Source: Amycolatopsis sp. QT-25
GTDB taxonomy: Bacteria > Actinomycetota > Actinomycetes > Mycobacteriales > Pseudonocardiaceae
Length of the DNA stretch: 64,000 nucleotides
Reading direction: 5' to 3'
NCBI RefSeq assembly: GCF_029369745.1
Contig: NZ_CP120210.1
Coordinates: 4,216,001-4,280,000, forward strand
Shown here one piece after another: positions 34,722 to 43,662 of this stretch; positions within the stretch are counted from its first letter, which is position 1, and the number at the start of each line of letters is the position of its first letter. The notes beneath the pieces are model-generated. The model ran no database searches, was not told the origin of the DNA, and saw nothing but the letters and a program-made list of their open reading frames with translations. The position numbers were made by a program, and so were the translations under genes.

Positions 34722-35615
34722 ATGCCCACAACCACCCGTCCAGCCGGATTCGACGAGGTGTCCCACCGCACCCAGACCGTCGACGGCCACAGCGTCTTCT
34801 ATCGCGAGGCCGGCGACCCCGCCGCACCGACGGTGGTGCTGCTGCACGGCTTTCCCACGTCGTCGTACATGTTCCGGACGCTGATCCCCGCGCTCGCCGA
34901 TCGCTACCACGTCATCGCCCCCGACCACATCGGGTTCGGGCACTCCGAAGCCCCGTCCGTCGACGAGTTCGACTACTCGTTCGAGAACCTGACCGCGGTC
35001 ACGATCGGGCTCATCGACGCACTCGGGTTGGACCGCTTCGCCCTTTACATCCAGGACTACGGGGCACCCATCGGACTCCGCATCGCGAGCCGGCATCCGG
35101 AGCGGGTCAGCGCGCTGCTGGTGCAATCCGGCAACGCCTATGTCGACGGCTTCACGCCGTTCTGGGACGTGCTGTTCGCGCACGCCAAAGACCGCGAAAC
35201 CCACGAAGCAGCCGTACGCGAGCTCCTGGAGCCCGCGGCAACCCGGTGGCAGTACACCCACGGTGTCCCCGCCGACCGGCTCGACCGGCTCACCCCGGAC
35301 ACCTGGACCCTCGACCAGGCTCTGCTCGACCGCCCCGGCAACAAGGAGGTGCAACTGCAGTTGTTCTGGGACTACCAGTTCAATCTCGACGTCTATCCGG
35401 CCGTGCAGCAGTACTTCCGCGAGCACCGCCCGCCGACCCTCGTCACCTGGGGCGAACACGACGAGATCTTCGGCGCCGACGGTGCCCGCGCCTTCCTCCG
35501 TGACCTGCCCGACGCCGAGTTGCACCTTCTCGACGCCGGGCACTTCGCCCTCGAGACGCACGGCCCGGAAATCGCCGCGCTCATCCGGGACTTCCTCGGC
35601 CGCACTTTGCGCTGA
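34722..35615 (+). CDS. Alpha/beta hydrolase with Asp nucleophile (epoxide hydrolase/haloalkane dehalogenase group)
   Basis: 297-residue soluble hydrolase. HGFPTSS at about 39-45 forms the oxyanion region. The nucleophile elbow reads IQDYGAP, with Asp where esterases have Ser, which puts it with epoxide hydrolases and haloalkane dehalogenases. Acid GEHDEIFG and base DAGHFALE complete the triad near the C-terminus. The start ATG is preceded by GAGGAG at seven-base spacing; the longer open frame upstream is non-coding. It is divergent from the CGNR regulator and probably controlled by it. The substrate cannot be read from sequence. Confidence 0.88.
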   Translation: MPTTTRPAGFDEVSHRTQTVDGHSVFYREAGDPAAPTVVLLHGFPTSSYMFRTLIPALADRYHVIAPDHIGFGHSEAPSVDEFDYSFENLTAVTIGLIDALGLDRFALYIQDYGAPIGLRIASRHPERVSALLVQSGNAYVDGFTPFWDVLFAHAKDRETHEAAVRELLEPAATRWQYTHGVPADRLDRLTPDTWTLDQALLDRPGNKEVQLQLFWDYQFNLDVYPAVQQYFREHRPPTLVTWGEHDEIFGADGARAFLRDLPDAELHLLDAGHFALETHGPEIAALIRDFLGRTLR

Positions 35616-35648
35616 CCTCGATCGGCGCCGGGACTGCTCCGTGTGCGA

Positions 35649-35761
35649 TCAGCCCAGCTTGAGCCAGCCCAGCCCCAGCGCGACGACGAAACCGGTCGCC
35701 ATGACGACACGAGGACGCCGATGAGGACCAGCCAGGCGACAGGCATCGCCTTGGACGGCAT
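35649..35761 (-). pseudogene. Possible small membrane peptide with frameshift
   Basis: From ATG at 35761 the minus strand reads MPSKAMPVAWLVLIGVLV and then, after a one-base shift, MATGFVVALGLGWLKLG with a stop at 35649. Both halves are hydrophobic and would join into a peptide of about 37 residues. This could be a broken small membrane gene or chance. The rest of the 330-base gap 35616-35946 shows nothing I can call a gene. Confidence 0.3.
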
Positions 35762-35946
35762 CGGCTGTTAATGCGAGAGCCCGGACGTCTGAGCGGAGTC
35801 GGGCGGTGTGGCACCCGGTGACACACCGCCTCCTGGTTCGAGGCCGGGGGTCTTCTCGGGATCCGGGTCGGGCGGCGAGGCGGTCATGCCGTCCGGGTAC
35901 CGGATCGCGGGCGACGAAACCCATGCGGGCACCGTCGGTTCGCCGA

Positions 35947-36888
35947 TCAGCCGAGCTGGGGGACGTCGTTCGGGAAGCCGACGGGCAGCCGATACATCCC
36001 GCGGGCGGTGCGGCCACCGGCGAGCCAGCCGTGGAAATGGATGTGACCATCGACGACGTCGGCCCCGCCCGGCGCGTCGACCTTGCCGCCGAGCAGGTCG
36101 GTGGACAGGAACTGCGCGTCGGCTTTCACGAACGGTCCGCTCAGCGAGGGTGCCGAGGCGTAGCCGGTGTGATAGCCCGAGCTCTGGAACGTGTCGGCGG
36201 AGTAGAACAGCAAGTACCGGCTCGGCGTCTTCACCACCGCCGGCGCTTCCACGATCCCCTTTTCCGAGGTGAGATCGGCACGGAGGAGTTCGGTACGCGG
36301 GCCGGTCAGGGTTCGCCCGTCGGCGAGCAGTTTCTGCGACCAGATCGCGGCCGGGGGCCCGACCGCCGCGCCATCGCTTTTGTACAGCAGATAACGCGAG
36401 CCGTCGGAGTCCACGAAGGTCTGGGGATCGATGTCACCGCTGTCACCGGGTACGCAGACCAGCGGCCCTTCCCCGACCGGCATGTACGGACCTTCGACCT
36501 TCGAGGCTGTCGCGACGCCGATGCACATCTCCCCCGCGGGAGCCACCGCCGCCGAAAAGTAGAGCAGGAACGTGCCGTCGGAAAGCCGGGTCACGTCGGG
36601 GGCCCAGAACCCGCCGTCCGGCTTGGCCCACTTCGGCACGGCCGCCAGAGCGTCGCCGACCACCTGCCAGGGGCCTTCCGGCGCCGGAGCCCGCGCATAG
36701 GGCACTTTCACCGTGCCGGTGCTCGTGGAGAAGGCGAGGTAGCCGGAGTCGGTCTTGACGATGTCGGGGTCCGGAAAGTCCTGGCCGATGAGCAGCTGCG
36801 GCGTACCGATGGCGAAGGCCGGAGGCGGGGCGGTCAGCGTCATGACCACGACCACGGCGAGGATCGCGAAGCGGTGCCTGAACTTCAT
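35947..36888 (-). CDS. Secreted glycoside hydrolase family 43-like beta-propeller protein
   Basis: 313 residues with a Sec signal peptide (MKFRHR, a hydrophobic run, cut after AFA at about 26). GH43 landmarks follow: FPDPDIV at 38-44 (catalytic base Asp), FWAPDV, DIDPQTF (pKa-modulating Asp) and GIVEAPAVV (general acid Glu), in the order expected for a five-bladed propeller. The family cleaves or debranches arabinan/xylan-type glycans outside the cell. It is a single gene with no carbohydrate-binding module. Substrate specificity is not readable. Confidence 0.85.
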   Translation of the reverse strand: MKFRHRFAILAVVVVMTLTAPPPAFAIGTPQLLIGQDFPDPDIVKTDSGYLAFSTSTGTVKVPYARAPAPEGPWQVVGDALAAVPKWAKPDGGFWAPDVTRLSDGTFLLYFSAAVAPAGEMCIGVATASKVEGPYMPVGEGPLVCVPGDSGDIDPQTFVDSDGSRYLLYKSDGAAVGPPAAIWSQKLLADGRTLTGPRTELLRADLTSEKGIVEAPAVVKTPSRYLLFYSADTFQSSGYHTGYASAPSLSGPFVKADAQFLSTDLLGGKVDAPGGADVVDGHIHFHGWLAGGRTARGMYRLPVGFPNDVPQLG

Positions 36889-37020
36889 AACCGATTTTGT
36901 CGACGCGACGACGCGACCGGCAGCCTCACCGGGTCGCTGTCACCGGGAAGCATGTACTTGGCCGTTCACCCGGTTCCACTGGATTCGTCCGTCTGCCGAC
37001 GGGGTAACCCAAATTGATAC

Positions 37021-37039
37021 GCCTATGCATATAATAGGC
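37021..37039. promoter_or_regulatory. Palindrome over a TATAAT box
   Basis: GCCTAT-gcatata-ATAGGC encloses TATAAT at 37030-37035, about 45 bases before the ATG at 37082. No good -35 at 17-base spacing is seen. The symmetry suggests an operator on the promoter of the small gene that follows. An outer AACCCAA/TTGGGTT pair (37007, 37054) flanks it. Confidence 0.45.
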
Positions 37040-37081
37040 AGTAGGCAACCATCTTGGGTTGAGGTGACGCGAGGAGCGAGC

Positions 37082-37468
37082 ATGATCAGAGGCAAGTGGA
37101 TCCCCGGTCAGGCCGCGGACTTCTCCGGAGAAGTACTGATCAGCGTCACCGCGTTGACCCTCGACGACTTCCGGAGCACGCCGGGCGCCTACCGGGCGGG
37201 GTACCTGCTCAGCCGCGAGTGGCCCCGGCTGCCCGGCGCGGTAGGCCAATGGCTGTGGGCCGAACCGCTGCGCCGGCGCCTGGGCTCCGTCTCGGTGTGG
37301 CGTGACCACGAAGGTATGCGCGGGTTCGTCGGATTGCCGGCCCACGTGGCGATCATGCGCGAGTATCGCGAACTCGGTACCACCCGAGCGACCACTTGGA
37401 GCACCGGTGACGTCGATGCGCGAGTCATCTGGCGAAGGGCGGCCCGATGGCTGCGAGACGCCCGTTGA
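37082..37468 (+). CDS. Hypothetical protein, dimeric alpha/beta-barrel (DUF3291/monooxygenase-like)
   Basis: 128 residues. The segment SVSVWRDHEGMRGFVGLPAHVAIMREYREL, followed by a TTRATTW strand, is the layout seen in small alpha/beta-barrel proteins such as DUF3291 and spheroidene monooxygenase relatives. That similarity is by pattern only. Start ATG 37082 has GAGGAG seven bases upstream. It is transcribed away from the GH43 gene, from a promoter region with a palindrome. No partner gene suggests a pathway. Confidence 0.6.
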   Translation: MIRGKWIPGQAADFSGEVLISVTALTLDDFRSTPGAYRAGYLLSREWPRLPGAVGQWLWAEPLRRRLGSVSVWRDHEGMRGFVGLPAHVAIMREYRELGTTRATTWSTGDVDARVIWRRAARWLRDAR

Positions 37469-37555
37469 GCGACAAGGCTTACCAGCGCTCCTAGTGATGA
37501 TGGGATCACGGCGACAGGGCAGTACCGGAAGACGGCAGATTCACCCCTGACAGCG

Positions 37556-37572
37556 GCTGAGCCCGGCTCAGC
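37556..37572. terminator. Hairpin overlapping the stop of the TolB-like gene
   Basis: GCTGAGC-ccg-GCTCAGC, a perfect 7-base stem, includes the TGA of the minus-strand gene ending at 37568. It lies between convergent genes, so it may act for both. No U-run. Confidence 0.45.
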
Positions 37573-38599
37573 GAGCGGCCGTGGTGACCGACGGCGACGA
37601 GGCGAAGGGGACCAGCAGGCGAGCCGCGCCGCTGCCGTCGGCGGGCACGGACCAGATGTCGCTTTCCTTCCCGGTCTCGCGCGGCAAGCCGTAGGCGATC
37701 GTGTCGTTGTCGAGCCAGACGGCCTGATCGTCCACACTGCGTGTCTCCGCGAGCGGGATCTCCCGCATCGTGGCCAGGTCCAGCACGTGTTCGCGCCAGG
37801 GCCGGGCATCACCGTCGGCCACCCGCTTCTTGAAGGCCAGTTTCGTGCCGTCCGGCGACAACGACGGGCATTCCGCGTTCTCTCGCAGCGTGCGCGCGTT
37901 CCACGCCTCGTTGTCACCCTGCACCAGATGGGTCCGCCCGCCGGTCGCGACCGTGGCGTAGAACATCCGCTGGTCGGCGGCGAACGTGACGCCCCAGTAG
38001 TTGACGTCCTCGCCGCGATGGGACGTCTCCCCGATCCGCAGCGGAATGCCCTCGATGTTGCTCGACAACTCGTTGCGCTCGCGATCCATGATGGCCGTAC
38101 GCGTGGAGAAGCTGCCGGGCTGAGAGTAGGAGTCACCCGTGACGAAGGTGGTCCAGCTTCCCATCCGGCCACCGGGGGAGAGCTTCGCGCGGTTGGGGAT
38201 GCCGGGGACGTCGACCCGCTTGGTCTCGCCGAGCGCGGTATCGACGAACCGGGCGACCGCGCCGGGCATGGGCGTGGGTTCCTTCGCCAGGCACAGGCCA
38301 CCGTCCGCCGCGGTGTAGAACCGTTCGCAACTCAGTGAACTGACCCGGCGCGGTCCCCCGGGTTCGGCGACGGGGACCGAGGCGACGTTCCCGTAGCCGG
38401 GCCCCGCCGCACCGTTGCGGAACAACAGTCGCCCCGGCTCCCCCAGCACGACCGGCCGGGCGGAATCCACCGCGACCGTCGCGTCGGCCGTCCGCCGTTC
38501 AGGACTCTTCGCCTTGGCCTGCACGACGTACACCACCGAGGCGGCGGCGAGGGCGGCGACACCCGCCAGCGCCACGACGAACTTCGCCGGAAGCTTCAC
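37568..38599 (-). CDS. Membrane-anchored TolB-like beta-propeller protein
   Basis: 343 residues with one N-terminal hydrophobic segment (about 4-26, AKFVVALAGVAALAAASVVYVV) placing the rest outside the membrane. Propeller-type repeats are seen, e.g. CPSLSPDGTKLAFKK and QAVWLDNDTIAYGLP ending in SDIWSVPADGSG, as in TolB/WD40-like proteins. GTG 38599 is chosen because AAAGGAG lies five bases upstream; another GTG at 38620 would overlap the stop of the gene before it by four bases. It follows two phosphoesterase genes on the same strand and may be co-transcribed with the nearer one. No enzymatic motif is apparent. Confidence 0.75.
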   Translation of the reverse strand: MKLPAKFVVALAGVAALAAASVVYVVQAKAKSPERRTADATVAVDSARPVVLGEPGRLLFRNGAAGPGYGNVASVPVAEPGGPRRVSSLSCERFYTAADGGLCLAKEPTPMPGAVARFVDTALGETKRVDVPGIPNRAKLSPGGRMGSWTTFVTGDSYSQPGSFSTRTAIMDRERNELSSNIEGIPLRIGETSHRGEDVNYWGVTFAADQRMFYATVATGGRTHLVQGDNEAWNARTLRENAECPSLSPDGTKLAFKKRVADGDARPWREHVLDLATMREIPLAETRSVDDQAVWLDNDTIAYGLPRETGKESDIWSVPADGSGAARLLVPFASSPSVTTAAR

Positions 38600-38616
38600 C
38601 CTGTCTCCTTTCCCCG

Positions 38617-40185
38617 TCACCGGCAGCGGAACGGGCCCGCCTTGTCGAGCAGTTCCCCGTTGGTGCCGATGATCTCCCAGGAATAGGTCTTTCCCTTGAG
38701 CACCAGCTTCATCACCCCGTGCTTGCCCAGGATCTTTTCGACGCCTTCACGGGCCTTGTAATCGAGATAAAGACTGTCGCCGCCGATACCGGCGATGACC
38801 GACCGTACGCCGTTGGCCTCGTCGACGTGCCCGTTGACGTCCAGCGGCTTGGTCCGCTCGTAATGGTGATCGTGCCCGGCGAACACGACGTCCGCCTTCG
38901 CCCTGGCCAGCTCGTTCCACAGGGGCGCGATGCTCTTCGCGTCTCCGGAATTGCCCGAGTTGAAGCGCGGATGGTGCCAATACCCGGCTATGCAGGACTT
39001 CTTGGTCTTCGCGAGGTCCTTGCGCAGCCACGCCACCTGCTCGGCACCCCCGCCGTTGTACACCGGGTCCGAATCGAGCGCGACGAAATGGAAGGCGCCG
39101 ACGTCGAAACTGTAGTACGGCTTTCCCTTGGGGGTCGCGATCTTGCCGAAGTATTGTTCGTACCCCGCCAGCTCGTTGTTCCACTCATGGTTGCCCGGAG
39201 TGGGTTTGGTGATGCGCTTGAACTTTCCCCACGTCTTGTCGTAATAGGAACGGAACTCTTCGATGGTGCCGTCGACGTATTGATTGTCGCCGACCGTCAG
39301 CACGTACCGAGTCTTGATCCTGCTCACCAGCTCCGCCGTCCGCTGGTGCTCGGACGGCAGCTCCGGCTTCGCGATGTCGCCGGCGAGCGCGATGACGATA
39401 CCGTCGGCCGCCGACGGCCGGGTGGCCGCCTTCACCGGCACGGTCGACCCGGACAGGTTCCCGGCCGCGTCCCGTGCCCGCACCGCGTACTGGAAGTCGA
39501 AACCCGACGCCAGTGACGTGTCGGTGTAGGAAGTCGTCGCGGTCCTGCCGATGACGTTGCCGTTGCGCAGGACTTCGTACTCCGCGACCCCCACGTCGTC
39601 CGTGGACGCGGTCCAGCCGAGCGTGATGCTCTCGGTGGCGGACGACGTCTGCCGGAGCCCGGTTGGCACCGACGGCGGCTGGATGTCACCGTCGCCCGTC
39701 CGGACGCCGTAGACCTCCAGTTCCCACAGCGAGTACCCGTAAACGGTCGCCCGCGCCGTGCCGAAGATCCGGACGTGCCGCGCGGAGGTGTTCAGGCCGG
39801 TGAACTCGTCGAGGCCGCCGTCGCTGCCCACGACGGTCTTCACGTCACGCCAGTTCTGGCCGTCGTCGGACGCTTGAACCTGGTAGTCCTTGGCGTGGGC
39901 CGATTCCCAGAGGATCTTGACCCGGCTGATGTCCGCGGGACCGCCGAGGTCGACCGCGATCCACTGTGGATCGCCCTCCAGACTCGCCCAACGTGTGGTC
40001 GAATCACCGTCGACGGCCAGAGCGCCACCGAAGCTTTCGTTCTCGACGGTGGAGGTAGTGGTCCGTTTGCCGGCCGACAGCAGGGATTCCGCCGGTCCGG
40101 CCGTGGCACCGGAAGCGGTCACGGGCTGAGCGAGCAGGACGATCGCCGCGATCGCGGCGGTGCCCGGCTTCACCATTCGATTCAC
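38617..40185 (-). CDS. Secreted metallophosphoesterase with F5/8-type C and fibronectin III domains (copy 1)
   Basis: 522 residues: signal peptide (about 1-30), discoidin/F5-8 type C carbohydrate-binding domain (about 35-165, with STTRWAS, DPQWIAVDLGG and YGYSLWELEVYG), fibronectin III (about 172-260), then a calcineurin-type phosphoesterase with AGDIAKPE, VGDNQY, PGNHEW, YWHHPRF and GHDHHYER, which supply the two-metal site. Probably an extracellular phosphatase/phosphodiesterase tethered to sugars. GTG 40185 is taken as start because AGGAG lies five bases before it; an in-frame GTG at 40191 overlaps that ribosome site. It is highly similar along its length to the adjacent gene at 40265-41833, a tandem duplication. 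Confidence 0.88.
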   Translation of the reverse strand: MNRMVKPGTAAIAAIVLLAQPVTASGATAGPAESLLSAGKRTTTSTVENESFGGALAVDGDSTTRWASLEGDPQWIAVDLGGPADISRVKILWESAHAKDYQVQASDDGQNWRDVKTVVGSDGGLDEFTGLNTSARHVRIFGTARATVYGYSLWELEVYGVRTGDGDIQPPSVPTGLRQTSSATESITLGWTASTDDVGVAEYEVLRNGNVIGRTATTSYTDTSLASGFDFQYAVRARDAAGNLSGSTVPVKAATRPSAADGIVIALAGDIAKPELPSEHQRTAELVSRIKTRYVLTVGDNQYVDGTIEEFRSYYDKTWGKFKRITKPTPGNHEWNNELAGYEQYFGKIATPKGKPYYSFDVGAFHFVALDSDPVYNGGGAEQVAWLRKDLAKTKKSCIAGYWHHPRFNSGNSGDAKSIAPLWNELARAKADVVFAGHDHHYERTKPLDVNGHVDEANGVRSVIAGIGGDSLYLDYKAREGVEKILGKHGVMKLVLKGKTYSWEIIGTNGELLDKAGPFRCR

Positions 40186-40229
40186 TTGCACTCCTGAAGG
40201 GACCTACGTCGTCGTGGACAACACGCCCG

Positions 40230-40257
40230 GGTCCGGTGCCGCGTACGGCACCGGACC
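40230..40257. terminator. Strong hairpin after phosphoesterase copy 2
   Basis: A perfect 12-base stem, GGTCCGGTGCCG / CGGCACCGGACC, with a four-base loop (cgta). It sits seven bases beyond the stop of the 40265-41833 gene and upstream of copy 1, so the two copies are probably separate transcripts. Confidence 0.7.
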
Positions 40258-40264
40258 ACGGCCG

Positions 40265-41833
40265 TCAGCGGCAGGTGTACGGACCCGCCTTGTCGAGCAC
40301 CTTCCCGGCGGTGTCGTAGATCTCCCAGGAGTAGGACTTCCCGTTCAGCACCAGCTTCAGCACACCGTGTTTGCCGAGAATCTTTTCCACCCCTTCACGC
40401 GCCTTGTAGTCGGTGTAGAGGTAGTCGCCGCCGATACCGGCGATCACCGACCGCACGCCGTTGGCCTCGTCGACGTGCCCGTTGACGTCCAGCGGCTTGG
40501 TCCGCTCGTAATGGTGATCGTGCCCGGCGAACACGACGTCCGCCTTCGCCCTGGCCAGCTCGTTCCACAGCGGCGCCATCTGCTTCTTGTCGCCGGAATT
40601 GCCCGAGTTGAAGCGCGGATGGTGCCAATACCCGATGACACAGGACTTCGTGTTCTTCGCCAGGTCGTTGCGCAGCCAGGTCACCTGCTCGGAGCCGCCG
40701 CCGGTGTAGATCGGATTCGAGTCCATCGCGACGAAGTGGAAGTCACCGATGTCGTAGCTGTAGTACGGCAGGCCCTGCGGGTACGCGATCGCGCCGAAGT
40801 ACTCCTTGTACCCCCGGAGCTGGTCGTCCCACTCGTGGTTGCCCGTCGTGGGCTTGGTGATGCTCTTGAACTTGCCCCACGTCTTGTCGTAGTGCGCGCG
40901 GTACTCGGAGATGGTGCCCTTGTGGTACTGGTTGTCACCCACGGTCAGCACGTACCGCGGGTTCATCCTGGCGACCTGGTTCGCGGTCGCCTGGTGCGTG
41001 GAGAAGAGTTCCGGATTGGCGATGTCTCCCGCGAGCGCGATGGTGACGGGTCCGGTGCCGCCGGGTCCGGTCGCGGCCCTGATCGCCGGACTCGCCGCGG
41101 AGACGTTGCCCGCCGCGTCCCGTGCCCGCACGGAGTAGCCGAATTCCGCTCCGGACGCCAGCCCGCTGTCGGTGTAGGTGGTCGTCGCCGTGGTCCCGAC
41201 GACGTTCCCGTCGCGGAGCACCTCGTACTCGGTGACCCCGACGTTGTCGGTGGACGCCGTCCAGCCGAGGGTGACGCTGTCGGTGGTGGTGGCCGTCGCG
41301 GCGAGGCCGGTCGGCGCCGTCGGGGCCTGCGTGTCGCCGCCGCCGACGCGATCACCGTAGACTTCGAGCTCCCACAACGAATAGCCGTAAGCCGTGCCGC
41401 GAGCCGTGCCGTGGACGCGGATGTGACGTGCGGCGGCGTCGAGGCCGAGGTGTTCGTCGATGGCGCCGTCGCCGCCGACGATCGACTTGAGGTCCGTCCA
41501 GGTCTTGCCGTCGGCCGAGCCCTGGATCTTGTAGGTCTTGGCGTACGCGGCTTCCCAGTTCAGTTTGACCTTGGTGACGGTCGCGGGGCCGCCGAGGTCG
41601 ACGGCGATCCATTGTGGATCGATCCCTTCCTCGCTCGCCCACCGGGTGGTGGCACTGCCGTCGACGACGTTGCCGCCGGCGAACTCAGGGCCTTCGACCG
41701 ACGAGGTCGTGGTCGGTTTGCCCGCGGAGAGCAGTGTTTCCGCTTGCGCGGCGGTACCGGAAGAGATCAGCGTCTGCCCCAGCAGGACCAGGGTCGCCAC
41801 CGCGACACCGGCCAGGGGTGTTCTCCGTTGCAT
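40265..41833 (-). CDS. Secreted metallophosphoesterase with F5/8-type C and fibronectin III domains (copy 2)
   Basis: 522 residues with the same architecture as its neighbour: signal peptide (about 1-30), F5/8 type C domain (STTRWAS-like ATTRWAS, DPQWIAVDLGG), fibronectin III, and a catalytic domain with AGDIANPE, VGDNQY, TGNHEW, YWHHPRF and GHDHHYER. Extensive stretches (e.g. GHDHHYERTKPLDVNGHVDE) are identical to copy 1, while signal peptides and the domain linkers differ. Start ATG 41833 has GAGGAG five bases upstream. An inverted repeat about 80 bases upstream is a candidate operator, which copy 1 seems to lack. Confidence 0.9.
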   Translation of the reverse strand: MQRRTPLAGVAVATLVLLGQTLISSGTAAQAETLLSAGKPTTTSSVEGPEFAGGNVVDGSATTRWASEEGIDPQWIAVDLGGPATVTKVKLNWEAAYAKTYKIQGSADGKTWTDLKSIVGGDGAIDEHLGLDAAARHIRVHGTARGTAYGYSLWELEVYGDRVGGGDTQAPTAPTGLAATATTTDSVTLGWTASTDNVGVTEYEVLRDGNVVGTTATTTYTDSGLASGAEFGYSVRARDAAGNVSAASPAIRAATGPGGTGPVTIALAGDIANPELFSTHQATANQVARMNPRYVLTVGDNQYHKGTISEYRAHYDKTWGKFKSITKPTTGNHEWDDQLRGYKEYFGAIAYPQGLPYYSYDIGDFHFVAMDSNPIYTGGGSEQVTWLRNDLAKNTKSCVIGYWHHPRFNSGNSGDKKQMAPLWNELARAKADVVFAGHDHHYERTKPLDVNGHVDEANGVRSVIAGIGGDYLYTDYKAREGVEKILGKHGVLKLVLNGKSYSWEIYDTAGKVLDKAGPYTCR

Positions 41834-41910
41834 GCGAACTCCTCGACGTTGCGGAGTCGGCGAGTACCGGCGGTGGGCGGCGTCGTGTCGGCCGGAGTCG
41901 TCCTGACATT

Positions 41911-41931
41911 CGTTAAGTAAGTTTCCTAACG
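41911..41931. promoter_or_regulatory. Inverted repeat upstream of phosphoesterase copy 2
   Basis: CGTTA-agtaagtttcc-TAACG, within a locally AT-rich stretch between the minus-strand phosphoesterase and the plus-strand PucR gene. This kind of GTTAgg..cTAAC repeat would suit a sugar- or phosphate-responsive repressor, but the binding protein is unknown. Confidence 0.45.
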
Positions 41932-42014
41932 ATTGGAGTGTAGAAGGTTCTCGAACTCACAGTCAACGGGTGGCCACCCGGTATTCGGCATCATTCGGTG
42001 GCAAGGTCGCGGCC

Positions 42015-43553
42015 ATGGTGACGCTGGATCGGCTCGTGAACGTCCTGGGTGGCTACGGGGCGCGGTTGTGGTGTTGCCCCGTACCGCGCGAGGCGGCGTT
42101 GCGCGACGTGGTGATGCACGACGCCGCCGACCCTCGCGACCTGCGTGGGGACGTGTATCTCGCCGTCGGCACGGACTCCGTCACGACGGCCGTCGACCTC
42201 GCCGCCGCGGCACAGGCTTCGGTCGTCCTGGTCCGCGGATCAGCGCAGCCGGACCCGGAGGTGGCCGAACGTGCGGAACGCGGCGGTGTCGCGGTGCTGC
42301 TGGTCGAGCCGGACGTGTCCTGGGGGCAGCTCGCCGGCGTCGTCTACGGGCTCGTGCTCGAAGGCCGCGAGACCGAGTCCGGTCGCGGGCCGACCGACTT
42401 GTTCGCGCTGGCCGACAGCCTCGCCGACGCGCTCGGCAGCGCGGTGACCATCGAAGACCGGCTTTCCCGCGTCCTGGCCTACTCCAGCCGTCAGCATCAG
42501 GCCGACCGGGCACGGCTGGAGACGATCCTGGGCAGGAAGGTCCCGGAGCCGGTCCGCGAGCTGTTCGAGCGGCGCGGCGTGTTCCGCCATCTCGCCGAGT
42601 CCGACGAGCCGTTGTTCGTCGAAGCCGATCCCGAGCACGGGCTGACCGGGCGCATGGTCGTCGCGGTCCGCGCGGGCCGGGAGGCGCTGGGCTCGATCTG
42701 GGTGGAATGCGACCGGCCGCTGACCGACGCCCGGCGTGTAATCCTGCGGGACAGCTCGCGCACGGTCGGCCTGCACCTGCTGCGTTCCCGGGCGAGCGCG
42801 GACCTGGAGCGGCAGGTCGAATCCGATCTGGTGATCCGGCTGGTGGAGGGCACACCGGACGCGGCGGCCGTGCTCAGCAGGCTCGGCCTGCCTCCCGGCC
42901 GATTCCGCGTGATCGCGCTCCAGGCCCACATCGGCGACGAGCGTCACGCCGCGCTCCTGCTCGCGTTCGAGCGGGCGACCACCGGTTTCGGCTGGTCACG
43001 GCCGGGGCGCAGCACCCTGTTCAGCAACACCGTCTACACCGTCCTGCCCGGCGACGACGTCGAGGCGGCCAGGGCGTGGGTAGCTTCGATCCGTGCGGCA
43101 CTGCCCCGCCAGGTGACGATGCTCGCCGGCATCGGGGCGGGCGCGACGTCGGCGGAGTTGCCTGCCAGCAGGCGGGAAGCCGACGAGTGTCTCGCGCTGC
43201 ACGACGTCCGGCCCGCCACGAGGTCCGCGATCGCCTACGACGAGGCCTGGGACGACATCCTGGTGCAACGGCTGCGAGCCGCCGCCGCGTCCGGCCGGGC
43301 CCCGGCCCGCGGCCCGATCACCGAGTTGCGACGACACGACAACGCGAACGCCACCAGCTACGTCGCCACGTTGCGAGCCTGGCTCGAGGCACAAGGCGAC
43401 CTCGCCGAAGCCGCCGAGCGACTCGGCGTGCACCCCAACACGATCCGCTACCGGCTGCGGAAGATGGCCGAGGTGACCGAACTCCGGCTCGACCAGCCCG
43501 CGAAACGGCTGGCGATGATCATCGAGCTCGCCGTGTCCGAACCCCCTCCTTGA
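42015..43553 (+). CDS. PucR/CdaR family transcriptional regulator
   Basis: 512 residues. N-terminal PucR domain (about 1-130), central GGDEF-like/CdaR region (about 250-390), and C-terminal PucR helix-turn-helix (AEAAERLGVHPNTIRYRLRK, about 463-482). Such regulators activate catabolic genes (purines, amino acids, amines) in response to a metabolite. ATG 42015 starts the recognisable PucR domain; the frame is open to 41970 without support. The oxidase gene 110 bases downstream is its likely target. Confidence 0.88.
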   Translation: MVTLDRLVNVLGGYGARLWCCPVPREAALRDVVMHDAADPRDLRGDVYLAVGTDSVTTAVDLAAAAQASVVLVRGSAQPDPEVAERAERGGVAVLLVEPDVSWGQLAGVVYGLVLEGRETESGRGPTDLFALADSLADALGSAVTIEDRLSRVLAYSSRQHQADRARLETILGRKVPEPVRELFERRGVFRHLAESDEPLFVEADPEHGLTGRMVVAVRAGREALGSIWVECDRPLTDARRVILRDSSRTVGLHLLRSRASADLERQVESDLVIRLVEGTPDAAAVLSRLGLPPGRFRVIALQAHIGDERHAALLLAFERATTGFGWSRPGRSTLFSNTVYTVLPGDDVEAARAWVASIRAALPRQVTMLAGIGAGATSAELPASRREADECLALHDVRPATRSAIAYDEAWDDILVQRLRAAAASGRAPARGPITELRRHDNANATSYVATLRAWLEAQGDLAEAAERLGVHPNTIRYRLRKMAEVTELRLDQPAKRLAMIIELAVSEPPP

Positions 43554-43662
43554 CCGTTCCGACCAAAACCACCCGCCCGGTTTGTCGGATCCGGACAATC
43601 GCCGCGGCCCGTTTCCGAGCCATCCTGACCGCGACAGCACCACTCGTGCAGCGGAGGAATTC

